This document shows positions 22,628-29,726 of a stretch of DNA of 29,726 nucleotides, in pieces. The DNA is taken from assembly GCA_947564305.1 (NCBI GenBank), contig CANOBT010000065.1, forward strand, positions 1 through 29,726. The letters run 5' to 3'. The DNA comes from an uncultured Lachnospiraceae bacterium (lineage in GTDB: Bacteria; Bacillota_A; Clostridia; Lachnospirales; Lachnospiraceae). The translations under genes and the position numbers were made by a program. Numbering within the stretch: the stretch's first letter is position 1; each line of letters starts with the position of its first letter. A model generated the notes under the pieces. That model was not told where the DNA came from and did not search any database. It worked only from the letters and a program-made list of their open reading frames with translations.

Positions 22628-25135
22628 TCATTCAATCCCCTTAATCCGTTCCACTACAGCCTTTCCTTTTTCCACCTGACGGCAGGTCACAACCGGTACG
22701 CTTATGCAGATTAGGAGTGTCAATACAACTGCGGCAAGTAATGGCAGTACCGGAATCTGAAATGTGCTGCCCATATAATTCATGGATTGAAATAAATAAT
22801 AGGTCACGCCAAGTCCTGCGGTCATTGTGATGAGCCAGGCTCCGCCTGCATAGAATATGCCTTCCAGAGCCAGCATTTGGTTTTTCTGTTTATCGGTCAT
22901 TCCAACACTTTCCATAATGGATAGCTCCATCTGGCGGCTTTGGATACTTCCGATAAAAGTATTCATATAATTCATCAGTCCGATGAATGCCAGGATAAGT
23001 ACAATGCTGACACCAACCTGCGCAAGATTTCCCTGTGCTTTCTTTACAGTTTTCATAAGCTCTATTTTAGATTCGTAGGAGTAGTCCCGTGACTGCGGAA
23101 TCTCATTTGCAATCGAAAGCACTGCATTTTCCAGGTCTTCGTCATACTCTTTGGCATAGGAAATTCCTACCTTGTAAATAACGGGATTTTCCACGAAATC
23201 CGTTACGGCGAGATTGGAAACAATGATAACCGGAGGATATCCGAGCAGGGCATTGAAGTCATTGACATCCGTCAGTCCTGCAATGTCAAAGGTGCGGGTA
23301 TTTTCCTGGCGGCCATATTCCGCGCAGGTGACGGTCTTTCCGGAAAGGTCCCGATTCCGGAAGGAAAGATCATTTCGGTACAGGATACAGGTTTTCCCAC
23401 TCAGGAAATCTGATTCGTCCACGGGCTCGTCCATGATTTCGTTTAAGCCTTTCAAATCTGCCTCCGTAATTCCTACAAGGACAGTGCCAAAGTTTTCCGG
23501 ATGTTCCTGATATTCAGCGATATCATCCTCATAGGAAATATCCATCCAGGTTTCATACAATTCCTGCATCCACTGGTCTGCAAAGTCAGGTTCCCAGGGA
23601 ACGGTGACTTCCGTGTAAATGACGGGGTCTATCTCTGTAATGCCATCCAAAGCATTCAGTTTGTTAAAGAATTCCTTATCAAAAATCTGCACATGTTCCT
23701 CCAGATTTTCTCTATTTAATGTATCATTTTCCAGGAACAAATCCAGGTTCCGAAAGTTTCGGTTATACTCTCTCGAGCCCTGGGAGTGAATCAGTGTTAC
23801 CGTACACAGGAATACTGCCATACTGGAGGCTAAAGATAACATCACGACACAGGTCTTTTTCTTGTCTTTTGTCATCTGCTTTGCAGCCATGCGCCAGATG
23901 AGACTGCGGTTTCGCCTGACAGAGTGACGTCCAACAGGCTTTTGAGTGATGGAAGGCCGGTAACCCAACGCTTCAATGGGTGAACACATGACCGCGATTT
24001 TTGCCGGTTTTTGGCTGGCCGCAAATACCGTGATTCCGACAAGAATCATGGTTAGGAGGAAAATAGCCGGATGGAAGGAAATCTCAATTCCGCCGATGTT
24101 CGATGCACGAATTCCCAGAGATTTCACGACAGCGGGAATCAGGAAAAAGGAAAGCGCACAGCCAAGGATGATTCCACCGCCAAGTCCAATCCCTCCAATC
24201 AGCAGCATTTGCCTGCGCATCAGACTGTAAATCTGCCGTCCGGTCATGCCGATGGTCTGTAAAAGTCCATAGTAGCGGATATTTCCCGCTATGGACAGAT
24301 ACATCATGTTATAAATCAAAAGATATGCGCACACGCAGATTACCAGTGCCAGCAGAGTTAGTCCGGTAAATATCTGCACAGAATAGCCCAAATCAGCCGT
24401 AAAAAACAGTCGTTGCTGTTTGCTCAATTCCATAGATTCTATAAAGTCATTTTGCTCTTCGGAGGTCATTATTTTTTTATTCATGCAAATGTGGCATCGT
24501 CCGGAAGAGACATCTTCATACTTCAATCCCGTTTGTTTATAGAATTTTTCTGATACATAGAACACCCCTTTGGTACCGTATCCGTCCCAAAATCCGGAAA
24601 TTCGGAAAGTCTTCTCCTGGGTCTCGTCTTTTACGCCGTAGATAAAAGTGATAGAGTCGCCGATTTTTAAATCTGGATAGCCGCATTGCTCCAAGGCGTA
24701 TTGAGTCACCATGATTTCATCCTCTTCCGTAGGATAAACCCCGGTAATGGTTTCTCTGGCAGGCGCCATCAGCTCATCCCAGTATACGGGGTCCGCGTAG
24801 ATCAGCCCGATATTCGGCGTTTTGTCATAGGGCGTTTCGCTGACATAGCCGGATACGGCAGCGATACCAAAGCATTTTACATCAGAACGGTTTTGCAGCA
24901 ATTCTATCTGCCTGTCTGTGGCACCGTACATGATGGCATCAAATTTGGCGCCGGCCAGGCGGATATTTTGAAGCTGGGCCATTTTAAAATAAGTTGCGCC
25001 AATGGTTAAAACGCTGAACAGCATAAACGAGGAGAGAAGTACAGAGAGAATCATAGTCAGGCTTCGGCGCTTGTTGCTTTTTAGAGATTTTTTTGCCATG
25101 CGCAAAACGATGGCCATATTGTTGTTTTTAAGCAT
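22628..25135 (-). CDS. ABC transporter permease, FtsX/MacB-like with two FtsX domains
   Basis: 835 residues. Two internally repeated halves, each starting with a basic segment and a membrane helix (MAKKSLKSNKRRSLTMILSVLL; later MAAKQMTKDKKKTCVVMLSLAS), then a large extracytoplasmic loop and three more helices that carry the FtsX signature (SIAGNIRYYGLLQTIGMTGRQIYSLMRRQ; SIQSRQMELSIMESVGMTDKQ). About eight membrane segments in all. The start at ATG 25135 overlaps the end of the ATPase gene by 8 bases (ATGCTTAA), with AAGGAAG upstream; the longer frame to 25249 is rejected. Works with the ATPase encoded upstream, probably in export or removal of antimicrobial peptides or envelope lipids under the adjacent two-component system. 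Confidence 0.88.
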   Translation of the reverse strand: MLKNNNMAIVLRMAKKSLKSNKRRSLTMILSVLLSSFMLFSVLTIGATYFKMAQLQNIRLAGAKFDAIMYGATDRQIELLQNRSDVKCFGIAAVSGYVSETPYDKTPNIGLIYADPVYWDELMAPARETITGVYPTEEDEIMVTQYALEQCGYPDLKIGDSITFIYGVKDETQEKTFRISGFWDGYGTKGVFYVSEKFYKQTGLKYEDVSSGRCHICMNKKIMTSEEQNDFIESMELSKQQRLFFTADLGYSVQIFTGLTLLALVICVCAYLLIYNMMYLSIAGNIRYYGLLQTIGMTGRQIYSLMRRQMLLIGGIGLGGGIILGCALSFFLIPAVVKSLGIRASNIGGIEISFHPAIFLLTMILVGITVFAASQKPAKIAVMCSPIEALGYRPSITQKPVGRHSVRRNRSLIWRMAAKQMTKDKKKTCVVMLSLASSMAVFLCTVTLIHSQGSREYNRNFRNLDLFLENDTLNRENLEEHVQIFDKEFFNKLNALDGITEIDPVIYTEVTVPWEPDFADQWMQELYETWMDISYEDDIAEYQEHPENFGTVLVGITEADLKGLNEIMDEPVDESDFLSGKTCILYRNDLSFRNRDLSGKTVTCAEYGRQENTRTFDIAGLTDVNDFNALLGYPPVIIVSNLAVTDFVENPVIYKVGISYAKEYDEDLENAVLSIANEIPQSRDYSYESKIELMKTVKKAQGNLAQVGVSIVLILAFIGLMNYMNTFIGSIQSRQMELSIMESVGMTDKQKNQMLALEGIFYAGGAWLITMTAGLGVTYYLFQSMNYMGSTFQIPVLPLLAAVVLTLLICISVPVVTCRQVEKGKAVVERIKGIE

Positions 25136-25916
25136 GGCAGTCACTTCCTTTCGTGGCAATGTTGTCTTTGAAGGAATGTGCTGATTTGTCATGATTGTTA
25201 ATGTTGTCTGTATTATTCTGCCTTGCATTGTTCTTCCCGCTTGCACCATTCACAATCAAGCCGTCTTCAATGCGGACAATCCGGTCTGCCATCTGTGCAA
25301 TATCGTTGTCATGAGTGATCAAGACGATGGTCTGCTGAAATTGCTTCGCAATCATTTTCAACAGTCCCAGGACATCGTGGCTGGTTACGGTGTCCAGATT
25401 TCCTGTGGGCTCATCCGCCAGGATGATTGCAGGTTTTGAAGCCACAGCCCTGGCAATCGCGACACGCTGCTGCTGTCCGCCGGACAAGGTTCCAGGCAGA
25501 GCTTCCTGTTTTTCCTGCAATTTCAGAAGACATAAAATCTGCTCCACAAATTCCCGGTCAATGTGCCGTCCGTCCAGTTCGATGGGAAGCACCACATTTT
25601 CATAGACATTCAAATCCGGCACCAGATTATAATTCTGGAAGATGAAGCCCACCTTCCTGCGCCGGAAGATGGTCAATTCTTCTTTGGTCATGCCTGCAAG
25701 CGACCTGCCGTCTACAAAGACCTGGCCTGATGTCGGCTGGTCCAATCCGCCGACCATATGGAGAAGGGTACTTTTTCCGCTGCCGGATTTCCCGATGATT
25801 GCGACAAATTCCTGTTCCTGAACCCGAAAGTCTACACCGTCCAATGCTTTGACTGTATGACCGCCGAGATGATAATGTTTTTTGAGTTCTCTTGTTTCTA
25901 CAATCCATGATTTCAT
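25128..25916 (-). CDS. ABC transporter ATP-binding protein (MacB/LolD/BceA type)
   Basis: 262 residues. Walker A GKSGSGKST (42-50), Q-loop Q94 in FIFQNYNLVPDLNVYENV, signature LSGGQQQRV (144-152), Walker B IILADEPTGNLD (D168/E169) and switch His in THDNDIAQMA. The YNLVPDLNVYENV sequence is characteristic of the MacB/LolD/BceA group that serves FtsX-type permeases. Unusual is a C-terminal tail of about 35 residues, rich in Asn, His, Lys and Asp, after the normal domain end at about residue 225. GGAGG lies seven bases before ATG 25916. The 143-base gap to the histidine kinase gene holds a candidate promoter and operator, so the transporter may be induced separately. Confidence 0.92.
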   Translation of the reverse strand: MKSWIVETRELKKHYHLGGHTVKALDGVDFRVQEQEFVAIIGKSGSGKSTLLHMVGGLDQPTSGQVFVDGRSLAGMTKEELTIFRRRKVGFIFQNYNLVPDLNVYENVVLPIELDGRHIDREFVEQILCLLKLQEKQEALPGTLSGGQQQRVAIARAVASKPAIILADEPTGNLDTVTSHDVLGLLKMIAKQFQQTIVLITHDNDIAQMADRIVRIEDGLIVNGASGKNNARQNNTDNINNHDKSAHSFKDNIATKGSDCHA

Positions 25917-25997
25917 GATTTTGCCTCCTATTTGTTACCCATCAGCGTTACACTATTCATGATGTGGTTTTGAATGATATCTTTAGGTGATGGATAT

Positions 25998-26047
25998 ATC
26001 TTATCAGGCAAAAATCACAAAGTAGTCACAATATGAGAAAATCACGG
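25998..26047 (-). promoter_or_regulatory. Candidate response-regulator operator and promoter of the ABC genes
   Basis: On the minus strand GTGA occurs three times (starting 26045, 26029 and 26018). The last two are in the longer direct repeats TTGTGACTACT and TTGTGATTTTT, 11 bases apart, as expected for OmpR-family dimers. TAAGAT at 26003-25998 could be the -10; no -35 is correctly spaced, which fits an activator-dependent promoter. Confidence 0.4.
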
Positions 26048-26059
26048 TTTTGTGATAAA

Positions 26060-27028
26060 TCACCCATTCGGCAGATACAGGCTGAATTCAGCTCCTTCTC
26101 CAACTTCTGAGCGCACTTCAATATAACCGCCCTGCAGTTCCAGAATTTTTCTCGTAAGATACAGGCCGATTCCGATACCACTTTGTTCATGCACCTCTGG
26201 TTCACGGTAGAACCGGGTGAAAATTTCCGCCTGCCTGTCAGGTGCGATTCCCTTTCCGGTATCGGAAATGCTGATTTTCGTAAAGATTTCCTGACGGACG
26301 ACTTTGATATGAATGTTTCCGGTGAGACATGAACGCCTGTCATTTTGAGACAGGCAGGCTTTGTCTGTCAGCATATATTTCACCGCATTATCAAGGACAT
26401 TAAAAATGGCTTCCTCCGTCCACTTTCGGTCATGCACAAGAGGATAGCTTTCCGGGCAGTCCACTGACAATTCGATTTGTTTTTTTGCAGCAAGGGGAAC
26501 AATCTCTGCCACGGCCTGTGTCAGAGTTTCGTACAGGTTTCCATGCTCACTTTGGATTCGGATGATTCCATTTTCCAGACGCGACATTTTTACCATGCTT
26601 TGAAGAAGGAAATCCAGTTTATCAGTCTGTCCGGCCAGATTGTTTAGAAATTCTCTTCCCTTTTCTGACAAGTTTTCTTCCTGTAGGAATTCCAGATACA
26701 GCTTGATATTGGCAATCGGAGTTTTGGTCTGATGGGAGATATCAGAAATGAGTTCTCTCATCTGTTTCTTTTCCGCAAGGTTTGCTTCTTCTTTTCGTTT
26801 TCGGATTCGCTCGGCCTGAGAGAACTTTACACCGCATTTCCCCCAGAGTGTATCCTGGATTTCCTCTCCATCAGTATTCACATCCGTGCCGGAAATGAGC
26901 TGGTCCAGTGCCAATTCTACTTTTTCTGAAAAAAGCCAAACCTCTTTTTTCAGTTGACGTATTTTCCACAGTGAGAATGCGGCGCTTCCCGCTGCCAGAA
27001 TGATAAGTGCAATCATGAGCCAATCCAT
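26060..27028 (-). CDS. Sensor histidine kinase
   Basis: 322 residues from ATG 27028. One N-terminal membrane helix (WLMIALIILAAGSAAFSLW, residues 3-21) and no sizeable extracellular domain, then a cytoplasmic linker, HisKA with phospho-acceptor H99 (SDISHQTKTPIANI), and HATPase with N-box FNVLDNAVKYM (N214), DTGKG (256-260) and GIGIGLYL (284-291). The missing sensor domain suggests that it detects its signal in the membrane or through the partner ABC transporter, as in Bce-type modules, although those kinases usually have two helices. The start overlaps the response-regulator gene by 16 bases; a second ATG at 27016 overlaps its stop as ATGA and would shorten the membrane helix. Confidence 0.9.
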   Translation of the reverse strand: MDWLMIALIILAAGSAAFSLWKIRQLKKEVWLFSEKVELALDQLISGTDVNTDGEEIQDTLWGKCGVKFSQAERIRKRKEEANLAEKKQMRELISDISHQTKTPIANIKLYLEFLQEENLSEKGREFLNNLAGQTDKLDFLLQSMVKMSRLENGIIRIQSEHGNLYETLTQAVAEIVPLAAKKQIELSVDCPESYPLVHDRKWTEEAIFNVLDNAVKYMLTDKACLSQNDRRSCLTGNIHIKVVRQEIFTKISISDTGKGIAPDRQAEIFTRFYREPEVHEQSGIGIGLYLTRKILELQGGYIEVRSEVGEGAEFSLYLPNG

Positions 27029-27684
27029 TGATATCCCATCCCATAAACATTTGATATATATCTGTGTTCCCCGTCTTCGATTTTTCCGCGAAGGCGGTTG
27101 ATATTCACTGCCAGTGTATGTTTGTCTACAAACTGTCCGTTGCTGTCCCAAAGCCGTTCCAGAAGGATGCTGTAGGTCAGAAGCTTTCCTTTGTTGACGA
27201 TAAATTGTTTTAAAAGACGCAGCTCCGTAGGGGTTACAGGGCATTCTGTTCCACGGACCATGACTTTTGCGCTTTCTAAATCAATGAACAGGTAGCCGTC
27301 ATCAAAAGCGGAACCTTTTTCTTTTGCAGTCCGCTTTAGGATTAAATCTATTTTTTTTAAAAGGATTTTCATGGAAAAAGGTTTTGTGATATAGTCTTCC
27401 GCACCGGAATCAAAACCTGTAAGTGCGTCCTCCTCCAAATCCCGCGCTGTCAAAAACAGGACCGGAATGTCGTTTTGCTCTTTTATCCATCTGCAGAATA
27501 AAAATCCCTCACCGTCCGGGAGATTTACATCTAGCAAGATTAAATCCGGTACGGATTTGGTGTAATGTGTTTTAGCCTCAGATATGGAAGAGGCGGAGTA
27601 TACTTTATAATTTTCTTTTTCAAGCGCATAGCAAAGCGCCTGGTTTAATTCGTGATCATCTTCTGCGAGTAATATGGTCTGCAT
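27013..27684 (-). CDS. OmpR/PhoB-family response regulator
   Basis: 223 residues from ATG 27684. The receiver domain has the acidic pair D9/D10 (LLAEDDHEL), phospho-acceptor D52 (LILLDVNLPDGEG), T79 (FLTARD) and K101 (YITKPFS). The C-terminal winged helix contains VTPTELRLLKQFIVNKGKLLTY, LLERLWDSNGQFVDKHTLAVNINRLRGKIE and YISNVYGMGYQWI. GGAGAG lies nine bases upstream of the ATG. Phosphorylated by the overlapping kinase, it probably activates the ABC transporter genes downstream through the GTGA repeats at 26015-26045. Confidence 0.93.
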   Translation of the reverse strand: MQTILLAEDDHELNQALCYALEKENYKVYSASSISEAKTHYTKSVPDLILLDVNLPDGEGFLFCRWIKEQNDIPVLFLTARDLEEDALTGFDSGAEDYITKPFSMKILLKKIDLILKRTAKEKGSAFDDGYLFIDLESAKVMVRGTECPVTPTELRLLKQFIVNKGKLLTYSILLERLWDSNGQFVDKHTLAVNINRLRGKIEDGEHRYISNVYGMGYQWIGS

Positions 27685-27723
27685 CAAATTTTTCTCTCCG
27701 TTTCTGTATGAATTCGGGATAAG

Positions 27724-27769
27724 CCGTATTCATTTACACTAGTACGGCGGGTGATAGAAAACATTATAG
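27724..27769 (-). promoter_or_regulatory. Candidate promoter and inverted repeat of the two-component operon
   Basis: Minus-strand TATAAT at 27769-27764 is about 80 bases before the response-regulator ATG; the -35 region (around 27787-27792) is poor. A 6-bp inverted repeat GCCGTA/TACGGC (27724-27729 and 27744-27749) lies just downstream and could bind a regulator. The broken amidohydrolase homology starts about 30 bases beyond the -10. Confidence 0.45.
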
Positions 27770-27800
27770 TATTCTGTAAGGATTTTAGCATAAGCGGCCT

Positions 27801-28291
27801 CAAATCCGGTGAGCAATATGAAGCTGGCAAGCGGTATCTGCAATGTGCCAAAGCTTCTGGAAAAAGGCATCAATGTTACGCTGGGAACAGACAGCACAGC
27901 CAGCAATAACAGCCTGAATTTTATTGAAGAAATGAAATGCCTCGCAATAGCGGCAAAAGTAAAGAGCGGCGATCCGACTGCCGTAACACCGCAGCAGGCT
28001 CTGAAAGCCGCAACACTGTCAGGGGCAGTTTCTCAGGGGCGTATGGACTGCGGCAGCATAAAAGAGGGAAACAAGGCAGATCTGATTGTTCTGGATATAA
28101 GCGGGGCTCATATGCATCCGGTTCATGATCTGGTCAACAATATCGTCTATTCTGCATCAGGAAGCGATGTGATCCTGACCATGGCTGATGGAAAAGTCCT
28201 TTATGAAGAGGGAACGTATACTGCCATTGATATTGAAAAGGTCATTTTTGAAGCAGAAAAGGCAACAAAGCGTATTTTAAGTGCGCTGTAG
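27801..28291 (+). pseudogene. 5'-truncated amidohydrolase (MtaD-like deaminase) fragment
   Basis: Only the last 160 or so residues of a protein normally about 430 long. Homology to 5-methylthioadenosine/S-adenosylhomocysteine deaminase begins abruptly at NPVSNMKLASGI (the family reads AHxPVSNxKLASG) and continues through LGTDSTASNN, which carries the metal-binding Asp, then QALKAATLSGA, GSIKEGNKADLIVLD and the terminal domain. A stop codon in frame at 27791-27793 precedes it. The N-terminal metal-binding HxH strand and most of the barrel are absent, so it cannot be active alone. A GTG at 27809 could in principle start a 160-residue product, but no ribosome binding site is evident. Its 3' end is intact, and the flippase gene follows 19 bases later. 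Confidence 0.8.
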
Positions 28292-28310
28292 CAATGATGT
28301 AGGAGGAAGT

Positions 28311-29726
28311 ATGGAGAAAAAATCCTTTATTCAAGGAGCGGCAGTCCTGGCAGCAGCGGGGCTTCTGGTGAAAGTACTGGGGGCTATATTCAGAATACCT
28401 CTGGGCAATATGATCGGAGACAGCGGCATGGCATATTACAGCCCTGCTTACTATGTATATAACTTTTTTCTGATTCTGGCAACAGCAGGTATTCCTGTCG
28501 CGATTTCAAGAATGGTTTCTGAACGAGTCAGCTTTGGACATTTTAAGGAGGCTGATCGGGTTTTTAGGATTTCCAGAACCCTGATGCTGCTTATCGGTGG
28601 AGTTTCTTTTATCATCGTATTTTTTGGGGCGGGAATTATCGCGGAAATCGTTCATGTGCCAGGAGCGGCTCTTGCGATGAGGGCTATTGCGCCTGCCTTG
28701 ATTTTTGTACCGGTTATGGCTTCTTACAGGGGTTATTTTCAGGGAATGCAGGATATGGTGCCTACCGCCATTTCCCAGGTAGTAGAGCAGGCCTTCCGCG
28801 TTGCTGTCGGTCTTAGCCTGGCTTCTTTCTTTTTCCACAGCGCGCAGGAGCTGACTGGGCCGGGAAGAGTCATTCCAGAGCAGGCAGGCGCGGCAGGAGC
28901 CACTTTAGGCGCTGCGGCAGGCTCCATCGGCGGCCTTCTTGTCATGCTTATCGTTTATATCATGAACAAGGGTAAGATCAAATCCAGGATTTCCAGGGAA
29001 AAAAGAGGCTTTCGCAGTGCAAGGGAAAGCAGCAGCGTTATTTTAAAAAAGATTGCTGCTATTGCGATCCCCATTACGATTGGAGCTGCCATTATGCCCA
29101 TTGTCAATTTAATCGACGTGGCTGTAGTTGTCAGCCGTCTGGAAGCTTCCGGATGGGATAAAAATGTAGCAGAATCTATGCTTGGACAGCTTACATCCTT
29201 TGCGGGCTCTCTCATCAATTTCCCACAGGTATTGACCCAGGCAGTAGCTATGAGCCTGGTGCCTCTCGTTGCAGCAGCTTACAAGCAAAGAGATATGAAT
29301 TATCTGCGGGAAAACGTGGAGACCGGCCTGAGAATGTCCGTCATACTGGGGCTGCCCTGCGCGTTGGGACTTTTTTCGCTGGCAGAACCTATTTTGGTAT
29401 TGCTCTATCCTGCTCAGCGCGCGAGTGCTATCAGCGCTGCGCCATGTCTGATGGTAATGGCTGTGGGCGTTGTCTTTTTAGCTACTGTGCAGACTCTGGC
29501 AGGTGTGCTTCAGGGCGTGGGAAGGCAAATGATACCAGTCAGGAATCTGGCTATCGGAGTTGTAGTGAAAATTGTCGTCACATGGACGCTTACCGGAATC
29601 CCTGCTATCAATATTTTGGGAGCTGCCGCCGGGACCGTATGCGCCTATTTTATCGCTTCTGTTTTGAACATTATAGCAGTCCGCAAATATACAGGCTCTC
29701 GCTTTGATTTTATGAAAACAGCAGTC
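28311..29726 (+). CDS. SpoVB/MurJ-like polysaccharide flippase (3' end outside window)
   Basis: The frame is open from ATG 28311 to the right edge, 472 codons without a stop. AGGAGG at 28301-28306 precedes the start. The N terminus MEKKSFIQGAAVLAAAGLLVKVLGAIFRIPLGNMIG is the signature of the SpoVB/MurJ group of MOP-superfamily (MATE-like) flippases, followed by MAYYSPAYYVYNFFLILATAGIPVAISRMVSE and YRGYFQGMQDMVPTAISQVVEQAFRV. About twelve membrane segments are visible, so perhaps 50-80 residues are missing. The group moves lipid-linked sugars such as lipid II or polysaccharide precursors across the membrane. Specific assignment to spore cortex or wall synthesis is uncertain. It lies 19 bases after the truncated amidohydrolase, whose promoter is gone, so its own expression signal is unclear. 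Confidence 0.9.
   Translation, partial: MEKKSFIQGAAVLAAAGLLVKVLGAIFRIPLGNMIGDSGMAYYSPAYYVYNFFLILATAGIPVAISRMVSERVSFGHFKEADRVFRISRTLMLLIGGVSFIIVFFGAGIIAEIVHVPGAALAMRAIAPALIFVPVMASYRGYFQGMQDMVPTAISQVVEQAFRVAVGLSLASFFFHSAQELTGPGRVIPEQAGAAGATLGAAAGSIGGLLVMLIVYIMNKGKIKSRISREKRGFRSARESSSVILKKIAAIAIPITIGAAIMPIVNLIDVAVVVSRLEASGWDKNVAESMLGQLTSFAGSLINFPQVLTQAVAMSLVPLVAAAYKQRDMNYLRENVETGLRMSVILGLPCALGLFSLAEPILVLLYPAQRASAISAAPCLMVMAVGVVFLATVQTLAGVLQGVGRQMIPVRNLAIGVVVKIVVTWTLTGIPAINILGAAAGTVCAYFIASVLNIIAVRKYTGSRFDFMKTAV

Noticed and set aside
27809..28291. Complete small amidohydrolase gene
   Set aside because: Homology extends upstream of the GTG to about 27800, then stops in mid-family; the HxH metal site and most of the barrel are absent, so it is a fragment.

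Overview
The window looks like chromosomal DNA of a gut Clostridia, most likely Lachnospiraceae. The basis is the mix of gene families (GPH-type sugar symporter, WYL regulator, AGCS alanine symporter, fused MEMO/AMMECR1 protein, SpoVB/MurJ-like flippase), strong AGGAGG-type ribosome binding sites, and moderate G+C with AT-rich accessory patches. No rRNA, tRNA, IS element or CRISPR array was seen.

Layout. (1) 1-3760 is an accessory, partly decayed region. It holds the 3' end of one Fic-family gene, a broken remnant of a second Fic gene that has lost its active-site His, and an unrecognised degenerate reading frame. An intact two-gene unit follows (1172-3359): an AAA/ABC-type ATPase plus a separate small TOPRIM protein. 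A truncated AAA-ATPase gene closes the region. The ATPase/TOPRIM pair has the architecture of ATPase + nuclease phage-defence systems (compare PARIS AriA/AriB) and is the best candidate here for an under-described system. (2) 3858-8651 is a catabolic operon: clan GH-A-like glycosidase, type B carboxylesterase, DUF3237 protein and GPH-family symporter. None of the enzymes has a signal peptide, so import followed by intracellular de-esterification and deglycosylation is inferred. (3) 8832-10499 is a WYL-domain regulator with two matching TGACA-type inverted repeats, followed by a ClbS/DfsB-like protein. (4) 10572-16685, minus strand, is a MoxR / DUF58 / transglutaminase cassette, followed by an AGCS symporter whose leader carries two 60-bp tandem palindromic units.

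(5) 16969-20079, plus strand, holds a DnaQ-like exonuclease with a topoisomerase-type zinc finger, a fused MEMO-AMMECR1 protein and its radical SAM partner. (6) 20119-21907 is a siroheme nitrite/sulfite reductase-like gene preceded by a 39-residue ORF, behind a promoter whose -10 lies in a perfect 17-bp palindrome. (7) 22005-22581 is a ferritin gene with a near-consensus promoter. (8) 22628-27684, minus strand, is a response regulator / histidine kinase / ABC ATPase / FtsX permease module of the antimicrobial-peptide sensing and detoxification type. (9) 27801-29726 is a 5'-truncated MtaD-like amidohydrolase whose homology starts abruptly beside the response-regulator promoter, then a SpoVB/MurJ-like flippase that runs off the window.

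Starts were often moved downstream of the longest possible ORF when a clear ribosome binding site lay inside it. All family assignments come from recognising motifs by eye; no database search was run.
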